The notes under the pieces: model-generated
What the model was told of the DNA's origin: nothing
The model's input: only the letters and a program-made list of their open reading frames with translations
The model's database searches: none
Assembly: GCA_963788505.1 (NCBI GenBank)
Contig: CAWBGY010000008.1
Location: forward strand, 1 to 64,000
Length of the DNA: 64,000 nucleotides
Direction: 5' to 3'
Source: JAIQFF01 sp963788505
Lineage (GTDB): Bacteria > Acidobacteriota > Terriglobia > Terriglobales > Acidobacteriaceae
Part shown: positions 51,300 to 60,879 of the stretch, piece by piece
How the letters are laid out: each line of letters opens with the position of its first letter
How positions within the stretch are numbered: the first letter of the stretch is position 1
Made by a program: the position numbers and the translations under genes

Positions 51300-52951
51300 T
51301 TAGGGGCGGGAAGGAAGGGATGTCAAACCAAGGCGATGGATCTGTTTGAGCACTGCGTCGCGGGGAAACGGGCCGTCCCAGAAAATCCTCCATCAGGGTG
51401 CGAGTGTCGCGCTCGGAGCCATATTGCAACAGGTGTTCGCCGAGCCACCCGTACCACCGCGGGTCGCCGGTGTCGAACGGGTCCCAGGGCTTCGCGGATG
51501 TGTTGCCGCATGTCCGCGGTCAATACCGCGCCCAATCCATAGTTCACCATGTACCCGGGCGAATCCACCAGTTGCACTCGCAGGGCCCACCACGAGAGCT
51601 CGGGGTGGGGAATGATATGCAGGTAGTGGCTTGTGATCTCAGACCAAAGCAGATTGGGATCGGTGGAGGGGTCCCGCAACATTCTGAGCTCGAACAATGA
51701 CCACGCCACATCCAATATCACCACCGCATACAAGGCACGCAAGGAAACCTGCTCAGGCGTGTCGCGTCCCAGGTATTTCTTTTGCCATGCCGGCTCATAG
51801 GTGCTCCAGCCGGGGACGTCGGCGAATGCTTCCGCGAAAAGATCGCTGGGCCAGTCAGAAAACGCCGGGCGATTGCGGATGGCCGTGATGTTGATCACAT
51901 GTCCGTTCTCATGCACCAGTTCGTTCAAGACGAACAGGCCGCCATGAGCGTAGGGCGCGGATACACGGGCCACAGCGGGTTGCCATACACCGTTGATCAT
52001 GCGCCCGTGGATAACGAAGTCGGTATAGGCCAGGGGAGCCTTGCCCGGCCGCGCATCCAGGTCATAGAGCACGCCCAGCTGCTTCAGATCCGCGCCCAGG
52101 TCTCGATAGAAGCGGAAGTTGATCGGCTGTAGCGACTCGAGAGGAATGGCAGCCGCCAGGATGCGGTCCGCTTCAGCTCCCTCAAAGCTGAAGCTCCATG
52201 GCTCGACCGGCTGATCGTTGGTAGACTCGCGCCAGGCATCGAGCATCTGTTCCAGCCAACGCTCTACTTCCGCGGTGCTGACTCCCACGTCGTGAGCGGC
52301 ATGGTCAATCTCCGAGCCATTCTTGGTTGCGTCTGCCGCTGCCATCGCGATCAGGCGGCGATAAGGGCTGTCGGGTTCATCCTTGCCGTTGAGAGAGTGC
52401 CACAAAGGACCGAGAGCCAGAAACACGCCCTTGCGTCGTTCCGGCTCTTTGAGCTCATGCAGCAGGTCGAGCGCAGACTGCCGGTTAAGGCTCTTGCCCT
52501 CGAACAGCATGCGCTTGTCATTCTCCACGAAGCAGGCCACCAGGGCAGCGCGCAAGGATGCGTAGTCCAGATCTTTGCGCCGTGCATCCTGGCAATTGTC
52601 GTTCGGAGCGAAAGACGCCGAGATATTTTCAGGGAACGATTCCAGTTGTGTACGCATGGAAGCAACGGCATGAGCGTCACCTGCCGATAGGCCCTGGCTG
52701 GGGAGCCGGGCGAGCGACTTGACCAGTTGCCGGCGCTTGGTATGGTACAGGCGCAACCAGGCGGCCCGGTCTTTCCCCCGATAGCTGGAAAACAAGCCGG
52801 AGTCAATGGTCCCGATCACGCTCTTGGCGTCATTGACCTCGGCATAGATATTTTCCGTCTGCGCTACTTTCCTGGAATCTGCGGTCAGGCCGGCATGCGC
52901 GATCGTTGCAAGGCATGCCGCCAGCACGGCCGGCAGAAGGTATCGGGTCAT
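51300..52951 (-). pseudogene. Exported zinc metallopeptidase with two 3' frameshifts
   Basis: A signal peptide (MTRYLLPAVLAACLATIAHA) precedes a helical domain and the zinc site NELVHENGHVINITAIRNRP (HExxH-type, here HENGH), with SDLFAEAFADVPGWSTYEPA providing the downstream Glu. The overall layout resembles M3 or M2-like thermolysin-fold peptidases. Near 51487 the homology moves frame at REALGP to continue DTGDPRWYGWLGEHLLQYGS, then RDTRTLMEDFLGRPVSP. Near 51370 it shifts again to end AVLKQIHRLGLTSLPSRP at 51300. The uncorrected frame instead ends at 51323. The catalytic part lies before both shifts, so the enzyme could still be active with an altered tail. Confidence 0.7.
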
Positions 52952-53081
52952 GGGAAGATCTCCCGCCCACAAAGTTGGGATAAGTTAATGTCGATATAGT
53001 ATCCCGTACGTCGCCACCGGAGTGGCCCCCATTTACATCCAGCGACTGAAGCAACAGTAAAGACGGGCACGCAGATTTGCA

Positions 53082-53095
53082 TTAACTGTGCTTAA
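53082..53095. promoter_or_regulatory. Metal-repressor box upstream of mntR
   Basis: TTAACTGTGCTTAA, 14 bp, matches at 13 of 14 positions the inverse of the box before mntH. It lies just upstream of a TATAAT (53104-53109), so bound repressor would block transcription of mntR. Confidence 0.65.
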
Positions 53096-53103
53096 CCATT
53101 CTT

Positions 53104-53109
53104 TATAAT
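53104..53109 (+). promoter_or_regulatory. -10 box of the mntR promoter
   Basis: A consensus TATAAT eight bases before the mntR ATG. Transcription should begin within a base or two of the start codon, giving a leaderless or near-leaderless message. Confidence 0.55.
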
Positions 53110-53117
53110 GTTCCTGG

Positions 53118-53786
53118 ATGATCACTGTTTCTAAAGAAGACTACCTGAAGGCCATCCTCGAGGCGGAAAGCGAGGGCGAGACTGTAATCTCAGCCACGCT
53201 GGCGCACTGGCTTTCGGTTTCGCCGCCCGCGGTCACCATGGCGCTGCGACGCCTGAAAAAAGATGGCCTAGTGCGGGTGCAGAACGGCGGAGAGGTCAGC
53301 CTTACTGCTGCCGGACGCAAGATCGCCCGCAAGCTGACGCTGCGCCATCATCTGATTGAACGCATGCTGACGGAAATGTTCGGCATGGAGTGGTACAAAG
53401 TGCACGACGAAGCGGAGCGGCTGGAGCATGCCGTCTCCCCCGATTTCGAGGCCAAACTGTTGGCCAAGCTGGGACGTGGCGGGGCCTGTCCGCACGGCAA
53501 TCTCAGCGAAATGGAGAGTCCCACCAGCCGGCGCCGGCGCGGCTTGCTGCTCCTGTCACAGGCGGATGCGGGCCAGCGTTACCGGATCAGCGGGATCTAC
53601 GAGCGCGACCGCCATCTGCTGGAATTCCTCGAAGGGCGCGGGATTCGGCCTGGGGCTGAAGTCGGCCTGGTCGAGCGTAACTACGACAAGACACTTTCGA
53701 TCCGAACCTCGTCCGGCAACCTGGTTTTGGGCCGCCCCGCGGCCGACAAAATCTGGGTTTCCCGCTTGCCTGGCCGTTCAGTATAA
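53118..53786 (+). CDS. mntR: DtxR/MntR-family metal-dependent repressor
   Basis: A 222-residue repressor. SKEDYLKAILEAESEGETVI starts the winged helix. ISATLAHWLSVSPPAVTMAL then RRLKKDGLVRVQNGGEVSLT gives the recognition helix and wing. LRHHLIERMLTEMFGMEWYK then VHDEAERLEHAVSPDFEAKL is the metal-binding/dimer domain. A C-terminal SH3-like FeoA domain (YRISGIYERDRHLLEFLEGR, then GIRPGAEVGLVERNYDKT) makes it the long, IdeR-like type. The adjacent mntH suggests control by manganese or iron. Shared boxes lie before both genes. Confidence 0.9.
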   Translation: MITVSKEDYLKAILEAESEGETVISATLAHWLSVSPPAVTMALRRLKKDGLVRVQNGGEVSLTAAGRKIARKLTLRHHLIERMLTEMFGMEWYKVHDEAERLEHAVSPDFEAKLLAKLGRGGACPHGNLSEMESPTSRRRRGLLLLSQADAGQRYRISGIYERDRHLLEFLEGRGIRPGAEVGLVERNYDKTLSIRTSSGNLVLGRPAADKIWVSRLPGRSV

Positions 53787-53800
53787 TTAACCACAGTTAA
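53787..53800. promoter_or_regulatory. Metal-repressor box upstream of mntH
   Basis: TTAACCACAGTTAA is a TTAAC/GTTAA inverted repeat starting at the base after the mntR stop codon and 52 bp before mntH. TATACT at 53813-53818 is a possible -10 box. The sequence is the near-complement of the box before mntR. Confidence 0.7.
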
Positions 53801-53851
53801 CATATCTATGTGTATACTAGTTGACTTAGTGTCGTCCTCAGCGAATCACTC

Positions 53852-55288
53852 ATGAAAAGTTCAGACGGGCAAGTCGACCTCACCGCGCCATCCAGTTCCG
53901 CTGTGGCCGGGGCCGAGCCTGAACACTCGGGGCATCTGTCTCTCGAAGGGATACACAGTTCGGTCGATGTGCCGCATCATGAGGCGGGTTTTTGGGAGCA
54001 GTGGCGGGCCTTTGTGGGCCCGGCGATTCTGGTCAGCGTGGGCTACATGGACCCCGGCAACTGGGGAACCGACCTGCAAGCCGGCGCCCAGTACAAGTAC
54101 GGACTTTTGTGGGTAGTCGGTCTGGCCAGCCTGATGGCGATTTTCATGCAGGTCCTCTCCGCCCGCCTGGGCGTGGTAACCGGAAAGGATCTCGCCCAAT
54201 GTTGCCGCGACTGGTACCCGAAGTGGAGCCGCTGGCCCAACTGGCTGCTCAGTGAAGTGGCCATCGGCGCCTGCGACCTGGCGGAAGTGCTGGGCAGCGC
54301 GGTCGCCCTCAATTTGCTGTTCCATATTCCCCTGCTGTGGGCGGTCATCATTACCGGGCTGGACGTGCTTCTGCTCCTGGCCTTACAAAGCTTCGGGATG
54401 CGCACCATCGAAGCCGTCGTTCTGCTGCTGATTGCAACCATCTTCGTGTGTTACTTCATCGAGATTTTCATTCTTCCGGAGACCCAGCCCAGCTTCCTGG
54501 AGATGGGACGGGCCTTGATTACCCCGAGCTTTCGTCAAGCGGGAATGTTGTACGTCGCCATTGGCATCATCGGCGCCACCGTGATGCCCCACAACCTGTA
54601 CTTGCACTCCGCCCTGGTGCAGAGCCGCAAGCTGCAAAAAGACGAACCCTCGATTCGCCGCGCCCTGCACTTCAACACGATTGACTCCGTCGTCGCGCTT
54701 ACCGTCGCGTTCTTTGTGAACGCCGCAATTCTGGTGCTGGCAGCGACCGTATTCTTTGGCAAGGAAAGCGTGAGCGTGCCGGGAGGGCAGGTGGTCACGT
54801 TCGGCGCGACGAGTGACTGGATTCGGGTCGCCTTTTTGACCCTGGCGCCGTTACTGGGGACAGCCGCCGCCAGCACACTTTTTGCCGTCGCTCTGCTGGC
54901 CAGCGGCCAGAGCAGCACCATCACCGGTACGCTGGCCGGGCAAGTGGTGATGGAAGGCTTCATGCGTTGGCGGATTAAACCTTGGGTACGACGGCTCATT
55001 ACCCGCTCCCTCGCGATCCTGCCCGCGGTCCTCATCATCGGCCTGCGCGGCGACAGTAGCGTCACCGATCTTCTGACTTTGAGCCAGGTAGTGCTGGCGC
55101 TCCAACTGCCCTTCGCCATGTTCCCGCTGTTGCATTTCACCAGTTCCGGGAAGCGCATGGGGACATGGAAGAACGGTTGGTTTCTGCTGGTTGCGGGTTG
55201 GGCCAGTGCTATTCTGATCACCGCCATGGACATCTACGGCCTGCCCGACTCGCTCAAAGCAGCCTGGCAAGTCATCGTCGGCGGATGA
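53852..55288 (+). CDS. mntH: Nramp-family divalent metal transporter
   Basis: A 478-residue inner-membrane proton-coupled importer of Mn2+ or Fe2+. ILVSVGYMDPGNWGTDLQAG carries the metal-binding DPGN motif of helix 1. IGIIGATVMPHNLYLHSALV carries the MPH motif of helix 6. About eleven hydrophobic segments follow a soluble N-terminus of 45 residues. The length is somewhat above E. coli MntH. It is downstream of the DtxR-type repressor with its own operator box, and its stop overlaps the universal stress gene start (ATGA). Confidence 0.95.
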   Translation: MKSSDGQVDLTAPSSSAVAGAEPEHSGHLSLEGIHSSVDVPHHEAGFWEQWRAFVGPAILVSVGYMDPGNWGTDLQAGAQYKYGLLWVVGLASLMAIFMQVLSARLGVVTGKDLAQCCRDWYPKWSRWPNWLLSEVAIGACDLAEVLGSAVALNLLFHIPLLWAVIITGLDVLLLLALQSFGMRTIEAVVLLLIATIFVCYFIEIFILPETQPSFLEMGRALITPSFRQAGMLYVAIGIIGATVMPHNLYLHSALVQSRKLQKDEPSIRRALHFNTIDSVVALTVAFFVNAAILVLAATVFFGKESVSVPGGQVVTFGATSDWIRVAFLTLAPLLGTAAASTLFAVALLASGQSSTITGTLAGQVVMEGFMRWRIKPWVRRLITRSLAILPAVLIIGLRGDSSVTDLLTLSQVVLALQLPFAMFPLLHFTSSGKRMGTWKNGWFLLVAGWASAILITAMDIYGLPDSLKAAWQVIVGG

Positions 55289-55728
55289 TGAGCGATTTCA
55301 ACGTGGCAAGCATGTACGGAACCATTCTCGTGACCTTGGATGGCACGCCCAGCGACCGCGCCATCATCGAACACATCAAACAGCTGGCAAAGCTCGCGCA
55401 CAGCCGCCTCGTGTTGTTGCACGTAGCCGACGGATGGGCAGCCAGGACGTATGGCCGAGACGCGGTCAGCCCGGAAATTACCGAAGACACCGCCTATCTG
55501 GAGACGGTCCGGGCCGAGTTTGAGGCGGTTGGCATCCCCGCCCAGGCGGAACTGGCCTACGGCGAACCAGCCGACGAGATCATTAAATGGGTAAAGCAGA
55601 AAGGCTGTGACCTGGTGGCCATGAGCACTCACGGCCACCGCTTCCTCGCCGACGTATTTCTCGGCACCACGGCCAGCCGCGTACAGCACAACATCAGTGC
55701 GCCGGTGCTGCTGTTGCGGGCGAAATAA
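55285..55728 (+). CDS. Universal stress protein
   Basis: A 147-residue UspA-fold protein. MYGTILVTLDGTPSDRAIIE starts the fold. The ATP-binding G-2x-G-9x-G-(S/T) region is MSTHGHRFLADVFLGTTASR, followed by VQHNISAPVLLLRAK. It is translationally coupled to mntH by a 4-bp ATGA overlap, linking it to metal uptake. A role in oxidative or metal stress is inferred from this context. Confidence 0.9.
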   Translation: MMSDFNVASMYGTILVTLDGTPSDRAIIEHIKQLAKLAHSRLVLLHVADGWAARTYGRDAVSPEITEDTAYLETVRAEFEAVGIPAQAELAYGEPADEIIKWVKQKGCDLVAMSTHGHRFLADVFLGTTASRVQHNISAPVLLLRAK

Positions 55729-55788
55729 ATGCGTTTTCTTTGTAATGAAGGGCGGCGTGGTTTACGAGAACGCTCGGCGACAGCAGCA

Positions 55789-56364
<576 letters not shown>

Positions 56365-56550
56365 TCGGCTGGACCGCCAGGCTCCTAGCTTATACCAGAG
56401 GCCTTGCTTCGGGTTCTGGCGAGCCTCCGGGTTCGCGGCTTGCGATTCGCCTGAGTCACGGGTCTGCGCTGACCCCAATTCAGACCTCCCTAAAGCACTT
56501 GACACGCTGGACCCAAAACGCCATGCTATTGCAGTTTTTAGGGAGAGGTC

Positions 56551-56874
56551 ATGCCCGAGGCTGAACCTGAGAAGCGCGCTACGCGCCGTTTTGCGCTGCG
56601 ACTGCCCGTGGCCGTCACTTATGCGGACGACGGATCGCAGGAAAAGAGCGCTCAGACTCGCGACGTAAGCGCCCGCGGTATTTGCTTCTACGTAGACTCC
56701 GCAATCGCCCCCGGTTCGGTCATCGAATTTACTCTCACCTTGCCGCCCGAAATTACCCTGACTGAAAGCATCCGGGTGCGGTGCAAAGGCAAGGTCGTGC
56801 GGGTTGATGACGGCGACGGCAAAGTGGCCGTGGCTGCGGTAATCGACGAATACGAATTCCTCGCCGAACCTTGA
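56551..56874 (+). CDS. PilZ-domain protein
   Basis: A 107-residue stand-alone PilZ domain, a cyclic-di-GMP receptor. KRATRRFALRLPVAVTYADD has the RxxxR motif (Arg13, Arg17). QTRDVSARGICFYVDSAIAP has the (D/N)xSxxG motif. IRVRCKGKVVRVDDGDGKVA closes the barrel. Both ligand-binding motifs are intact, so binding is likely. GGGAGAGG precedes the ATG. No enzyme of c-di-GMP turnover lies nearby. Confidence 0.9.
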   Translation: MPEAEPEKRATRRFALRLPVAVTYADDGSQEKSAQTRDVSARGICFYVDSAIAPGSVIEFTLTLPPEITLTESIRVRCKGKVVRVDDGDGKVAVAAVIDEYEFLAEP

Positions 56875-57103
56875 AGCGGGGCCGGACTTAGGACCTGGGC
56901 AAAACCTCCCTTTACACTTTCATGAAGCCCCTTTGCTGCGAAATCGATACCGCCTGTTGGCCTGTCTGACCGCGTAACTTGCAGCCTGAAGTCCAGGTAC
57001 TGACTCCTGACGTCCGAAGTCCGGCGCCGACCCGCGACCTTTGCTACTTCTCCGGGACCATTCGCGGTGATATCGTTGCAGATAGAACCCTGACCTGCGA
57101 GAG

Positions 57104-58522
57104 ATGAAGTCTTTGCCGCGTATCGGCTGCCAATTAGTGCGGTTCGCGCTGCTGGCGGCTACGCTGGGCGCAAGCTTTGGCCTGGCGCAGACGCCGGATG
57201 ATCCCCCCAGCCCCAAGGGCCCGGCGGCGATCCTGCGTTCCGTGAAAATGATATCGGACGCAGAAGGACCGGCCCTGGAAATCATCTCCAGCCAGACGCC
57301 TGAGCCCGCGATCGAATTCCTCGACAGCCCGCCCCGGCTGGTTATCGATCTTCCCAATACGCGCGTGCTGTTGCCGCGCAAACGCATTGAGGTTGGCAGC
57401 GGGCAGGTAAGCGCCGTGCGCATCAACCAGTTTCGACAGGCTCCGCCGGTGGCGCGGATCGTAGTGGACCTCCTGCACCCGGTCGGTTACGGAAGCGACG
57501 GCAAGGGCCCGCGCCTGCTGGTGCGGCTGCACCCGATGGCCGAGGCCAGACAGAACATCGAACCTCCCTCCGTGCCCGCATTCAGCAAGGGGGTTCAACC
57601 CGCCTTCGTACCGATCGTTCCCGGCAGTTCAGGGGCGGTGATGGAGGCGGGAAGCCGGTTGGCAGGCCCTTCTGCGCTCACCGCGGGCCCGGACACTGCG
57701 ATTTTGCACCTGGTTCGGGGCGGCGAAGTCCGCGTGTGTCCCCGGACCACTCTCTCCGTCACCCCTTCGCAGAATGGCCGCGACCTGATGCTGGGCATGA
57801 GCACGGGCGCGATTGAGGCCCGATACACCCTGAACACCTCGTCCGATTCCGTGGTCACGCCCGACTTCCGCATGCTGCTCGCGGGCTCGGGCGAAGTTCA
57901 CTTCGCCATCAGCGCCGATGCTCAGGGAGATACCTGCGTACGCGCGTTGCCGGGAAATACGGCTTCTGTGGTCGTTTCCGAACTGATGGGCGACGGCACC
58001 TACCAGGTGAAACCCAATGAGCAGGTTTTCTTTCGTTCAGGCCGGTTGAGCCAGATGGAGACCACGGTGCCCGACGATTGTGGTTGCCCGCCGCCACAGA
58101 TCCCGGCCCTGCGCGCCGCTGTGCCGGCGCCCACGATTTCCGAGAAGGACCTGCCGCCGATGGTGCATCTGGCGCAGCCGGGAGAAGAGGCCAAACCGGT
58201 GCCCTCTGCAAAATCGGCTTCCGGGATGCCGGCGCAGCACGAGCCACCGTCCCAGGTAACACTGACCATCGCCCCGCCCGGCACGGAGAACCTGCCAGCC
58301 CCTTCGCCCAACGCACCGCACGCGCAGGTGGATGCCCCATTCGTATTCCGCGCCAGCGATTCGCCACCGGCATCGGCGCCCGACCTCGGAGCGGGAACCT
58401 TGCCCATGTCCCGTACGAGCAGCCCGGCGCCATCGCTCACGACCGCGGAGCCGCAGCCTGAGGCCAAGCACAAGAGTGTGCTGGAGAAAGTAAAGGGCTT
58501 TTTCGCATCCGTCTTCAAATAG
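57104..58522 (+). CDS. AMIN-domain exported protein
   Basis: A 472-residue protein with a signal peptide (LVRFALLAATLGASFGLAQT). An AMIN domain follows, LRSVKMISDAEGPALEIISS with PRLVIDLPNTRVLLPRKRIE and SAVRINQFRQAPPVARIVVD. AMIN domains target proteins to the cell wall or secretin complexes. A central FecR-like beta domain (AILHLVRGGEVRVCPRTTLS, then VRALPGNTASVVVSELMGDG) precedes a Pro/Ala-rich tail. The next gene encodes a TonB-type protein. Confidence 0.8.
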   Translation: MKSLPRIGCQLVRFALLAATLGASFGLAQTPDDPPSPKGPAAILRSVKMISDAEGPALEIISSQTPEPAIEFLDSPPRLVIDLPNTRVLLPRKRIEVGSGQVSAVRINQFRQAPPVARIVVDLLHPVGYGSDGKGPRLLVRLHPMAEARQNIEPPSVPAFSKGVQPAFVPIVPGSSGAVMEAGSRLAGPSALTAGPDTAILHLVRGGEVRVCPRTTLSVTPSQNGRDLMLGMSTGAIEARYTLNTSSDSVVTPDFRMLLAGSGEVHFAISADAQGDTCVRALPGNTASVVVSELMGDGTYQVKPNEQVFFRSGRLSQMETTVPDDCGCPPPQIPALRAAVPAPTISEKDLPPMVHLAQPGEEAKPVPSAKSASGMPAQHEPPSQVTLTIAPPGTENLPAPSPNAPHAQVDAPFVFRASDSPPASAPDLGAGTLPMSRTSSPAPSLTTAEPQPEAKHKSVLEKVKGFFASVFK

Positions 58523-58661
58523 GACATCAGTGTCGTTCGATGTGGGCGCGGGCGTCCCGCCCGTGCTTACCGGTCAACCGAAGTCCGAGGCCCGCGGCAG
58601 GTATCCTTTTGCTGGCGACCTGCGTCTCACTAGGAAATCATTCGCTTACCAGGGGGCGGCC

Positions 58662-59498
58662 ATGACGGCGAACACACCGACGTCGGTTTTCCCAGGGCTC
58701 TTCAGCAACAACATCGGCCTTTACCGGGCTCGGCCAGAAAACTTTCTGGTCTCATTCCTCGTACACGTGATGGGATTGGCGCTCGTCCTCTGGCTCGCGG
58801 CTTGGATCACGGACCGCCCTGACACCAATGGCCCCAAGGTCAGCCATGCCATCAGCATCGGCCCGATCTCGTTCTTGCCGCAAGATCCCGGCGGGCATGG
58901 CGGAGGCGGCACTCACGATCCCCTGCAGCCCTCGCGAGGAGCTTTGCCCACGTTGACACTCGCGGACCAACTGACTCCGCCGGAAGCGGTGCCTTTGAAC
59001 CCTGATCCCAAGCTGCCCGAGCCGCCCAGCGTGATGGCCTTGTCAGCCGTCAAACTGCCCCAATTGGCACAACTCGGAGACCCGCTCGCTGCGGTTCAGA
59101 GACCACCTTCAAATGGTCCCGGCGGCGGTGGCGGAATCGGCACTGATTGCTGTGGCGGCGTGGGTCCGCGCAGCGGTCCAGGCTTTGGACCTTACGACGC
59201 TGGCAACATTTTCCGTCCAGGCATCGGGGGCGTCACTCAGCCGCGCCCCATCTACGATCCGGATCCCGATTACTCCGAGGCCGCCCGTAAAGCGAAGTAT
59301 CAGGGATCGGTATTGCTTTGGCTGGTGGTGGGTCCAGATGGACGACCACATAGCATTCGCGTCCAGCGTTCGCTCGGAATGGGCCTGGACGAGAAGGCGA
59401 TCGCAGCCGTAAGCACATGGCGATTTCAGCCCGCCACCCTCAACGGCCAGCCGGTCGCGGTAGAGGTCAACGTGCAAGTGAGCTTCCGGCTTTACTAG
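58662..59498 (+). CDS. TonB family protein
   Basis: A 278-residue energy-transducing protein. One transmembrane segment near residues 29-47 (LVSFLVHVMGLALVLWLAAW) is followed by a Gly/Pro-rich periplasmic linker. The C-terminal TonB domain is PDYSEAARKAKYQGSVLLWL, then VVGPDGRPHSIRVQRSLGMG and AIAAVSTWRFQPATLNGQPV. It links inner-membrane energy to outer-membrane transporters. The ATG at 58662 is used, with AGGGGG seven bases upstream. No exbBD genes are near. Confidence 0.88.
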   Translation: MTANTPTSVFPGLFSNNIGLYRARPENFLVSFLVHVMGLALVLWLAAWITDRPDTNGPKVSHAISIGPISFLPQDPGGHGGGGTHDPLQPSRGALPTLTLADQLTPPEAVPLNPDPKLPEPPSVMALSAVKLPQLAQLGDPLAAVQRPPSNGPGGGGGIGTDCCGGVGPRSGPGFGPYDAGNIFRPGIGGVTQPRPIYDPDPDYSEAARKAKYQGSVLLWLVVGPDGRPHSIRVQRSLGMGLDEKAIAAVSTWRFQPATLNGQPVAVEVNVQVSFRLY

Positions 59499-59727
59499 AG
59501 TCGGGCGTCGGGCGTCAGACCTCAGGCGTCGGACCTCGGACCCCAGACCTCAGGCGTCGGACTTCAGCATGGTTTCGATGTAGGCGCGGGCGTCCTCGCC
59601 CGTGCTGGCGTGCAACCCAGCGAGAGGATAGTCAATGCGATCGAAGGAGGCCGAGGTCTGACGTCCGAGGTCTGACGTCTGACGTCTGAGGTCTGACGTC
59701 CGAGGTCTGAGGTCCGACGCCCGCCTT
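59499..59727. repeat. Degenerate short tandem repeats of CGTC/GGTCTGACGT type
   Basis: The gap holds about ten imperfect copies of an 8-13-base unit: GGCGTCAGACCTCAGGCGTC on the left and GAGGTCTGACGTCCGAGGTC on the right. These two halves are complementary, so the block can form a long hairpin. A family 1-like arm (GATGTAGGCGCGGGCGTCCT) sits in the middle. A related short stretch is at 57008. Confidence 0.75.
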
Positions 59728-60019
59728 ACCGGCGAATGGCCTTGGCCAGGGGAGCTACCCTTTCACGGACTTCGTCGGCGATTTCGGCGCCGCGTTCCAT
59801 GGCCTCTTCAGCGAACTCCTTGGCGTCGTCCGTCCATTCGTCCATCGTGTCGCGGGCGCTGTCAAACTTACGCCGCAGGTCTTTTCTCATCTGCTTGCCC
59901 GCTTTGGGAGCAAGCAACATGCCAAGCAGGGCCCCGGCACCCAACCCGATCAGCAGAAAGGTCACGGCAGTCCCAGCGGGATTGCCGGCTTCTGAAGCTT
60001 CATACTTTCCAATGCGCAT
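59726..60019 (-). CDS. YtxH-domain membrane protein
   Basis: A 97-residue protein with one membrane helix (AGTAVTFLLIGLGAGALLGM) followed by the YtxH signature LLAPKAGKQMRKDLRRKFDS and a helical, charged tail (ARDTMDEWTDDAKEFAEEAM). The family is often stress-induced and of unknown role. The ATG at 60019 has AAAGGA upstream. Confidence 0.85.
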   Translation of the reverse strand: MRIGKYEASEAGNPAGTAVTFLLIGLGAGALLGMLLAPKAGKQMRKDLRRKFDSARDTMDEWTDDAKEFAEEAMERGAEIADEVRERVAPLAKAIRR

Positions 60020-60254
60020 AAAGAATCCTTTCAAGTTCGGTTCTAGCTCAAATTTGTCTTGATATTTGATTCTAGCCGTCCCTGGCGAGTTCGCGGCCTT
60101 CTTTCTGCACATTCCCGGGTAACGGTTTGTGTCCAGTTCCCAAATCAGTTCAAGCCCGTGTAAACTAAAGAGTTGAATCCTCGTGTCCGGCGAAAATGTG
60201 GCCTGCCCGCCTTGCGCCGATGGAATCGCAGTCGTTAAGGAGACTTACCGAGTA

Positions 60255-60815
60255 ATGGCTATCCCCGCCACTCAGCTTCGTCCCGGCATGATCATCAAGC
60301 ACAACAATGAGCTGCATTCCGTTTTCAGTGTCGAACACCGCACCCCCGGCAACCTGCGCGCCTTCATCCAGGCCAAATTGCGCAACCTGCGGACCGGCGC
60401 CATGTTCGAACATCGTTTCCGCTCGCCCGATCCCATCGAAAAGATCGTCGTGGATGAGGTTGAGATGGAGTTTTTGTACGCCGACGGCGACAGCTACTAC
60501 TTCATGGACACCACCAACTTTGAGCAGACCCACCTGACCCGGGAGATTCTGGGGGATGCCGTCAACTACCTGATCTCCAATCTTCAAATCAAGGTGGAAT
60601 TCTTCGACGGCAAGGCGGTGGGCATCGAGTTGCCCCAGACCGTGGAGTTGACGGTGGTTGAAACCGAGCCAGGATTGAAAAGCGCCACAGCCTCCAGCGT
60701 GACCAAGCCGGCCAAAACCGAAACTGGACTGGTGGTTCACGTTCCGCCCTTCATCAACGAAGGCGAAAAGATCCGCGTGGACACTTCAGAAGGCGCCTAT
60801 TTGTCGCGGGCGTAG
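60255..60815 (+). CDS. efp: Elongation factor P
   Basis: A 186-residue EF-P that rescues ribosomes stalled at polyproline. Domain I begins MAIPATQLRPGMIIKHNNEL. VEHRTPGNLRAFIQAKLRNL contains the loop that reaches the peptidyl transferase centre. Domain II and III blocks MFEHRFRSPDPIEKIVVDEV and VVHVPPFINEGEKIRVDTSE follow, ending GAYLSR. The loop tip reads PGNLRAF, with Asn where E. coli has modified Lys34. This suggests no beta-lysylation. The ATG at 60255 is used with AAGGAG upstream. Confidence 0.95.
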   Translation: MAIPATQLRPGMIIKHNNELHSVFSVEHRTPGNLRAFIQAKLRNLRTGAMFEHRFRSPDPIEKIVVDEVEMEFLYADGDSYYFMDTTNFEQTHLTREILGDAVNYLISNLQIKVEFFDGKAVGIELPQTVELTVVETEPGLKSATASSVTKPAKTETGLVVHVPPFINEGEKIRVDTSEGAYLSRA

Positions 60816-60879
60816 CCAGAGCTCCTGGACGGGCATGCGGAGTCGAAGAACCCCCACAAATCGAAATCCCCATTGCTGA

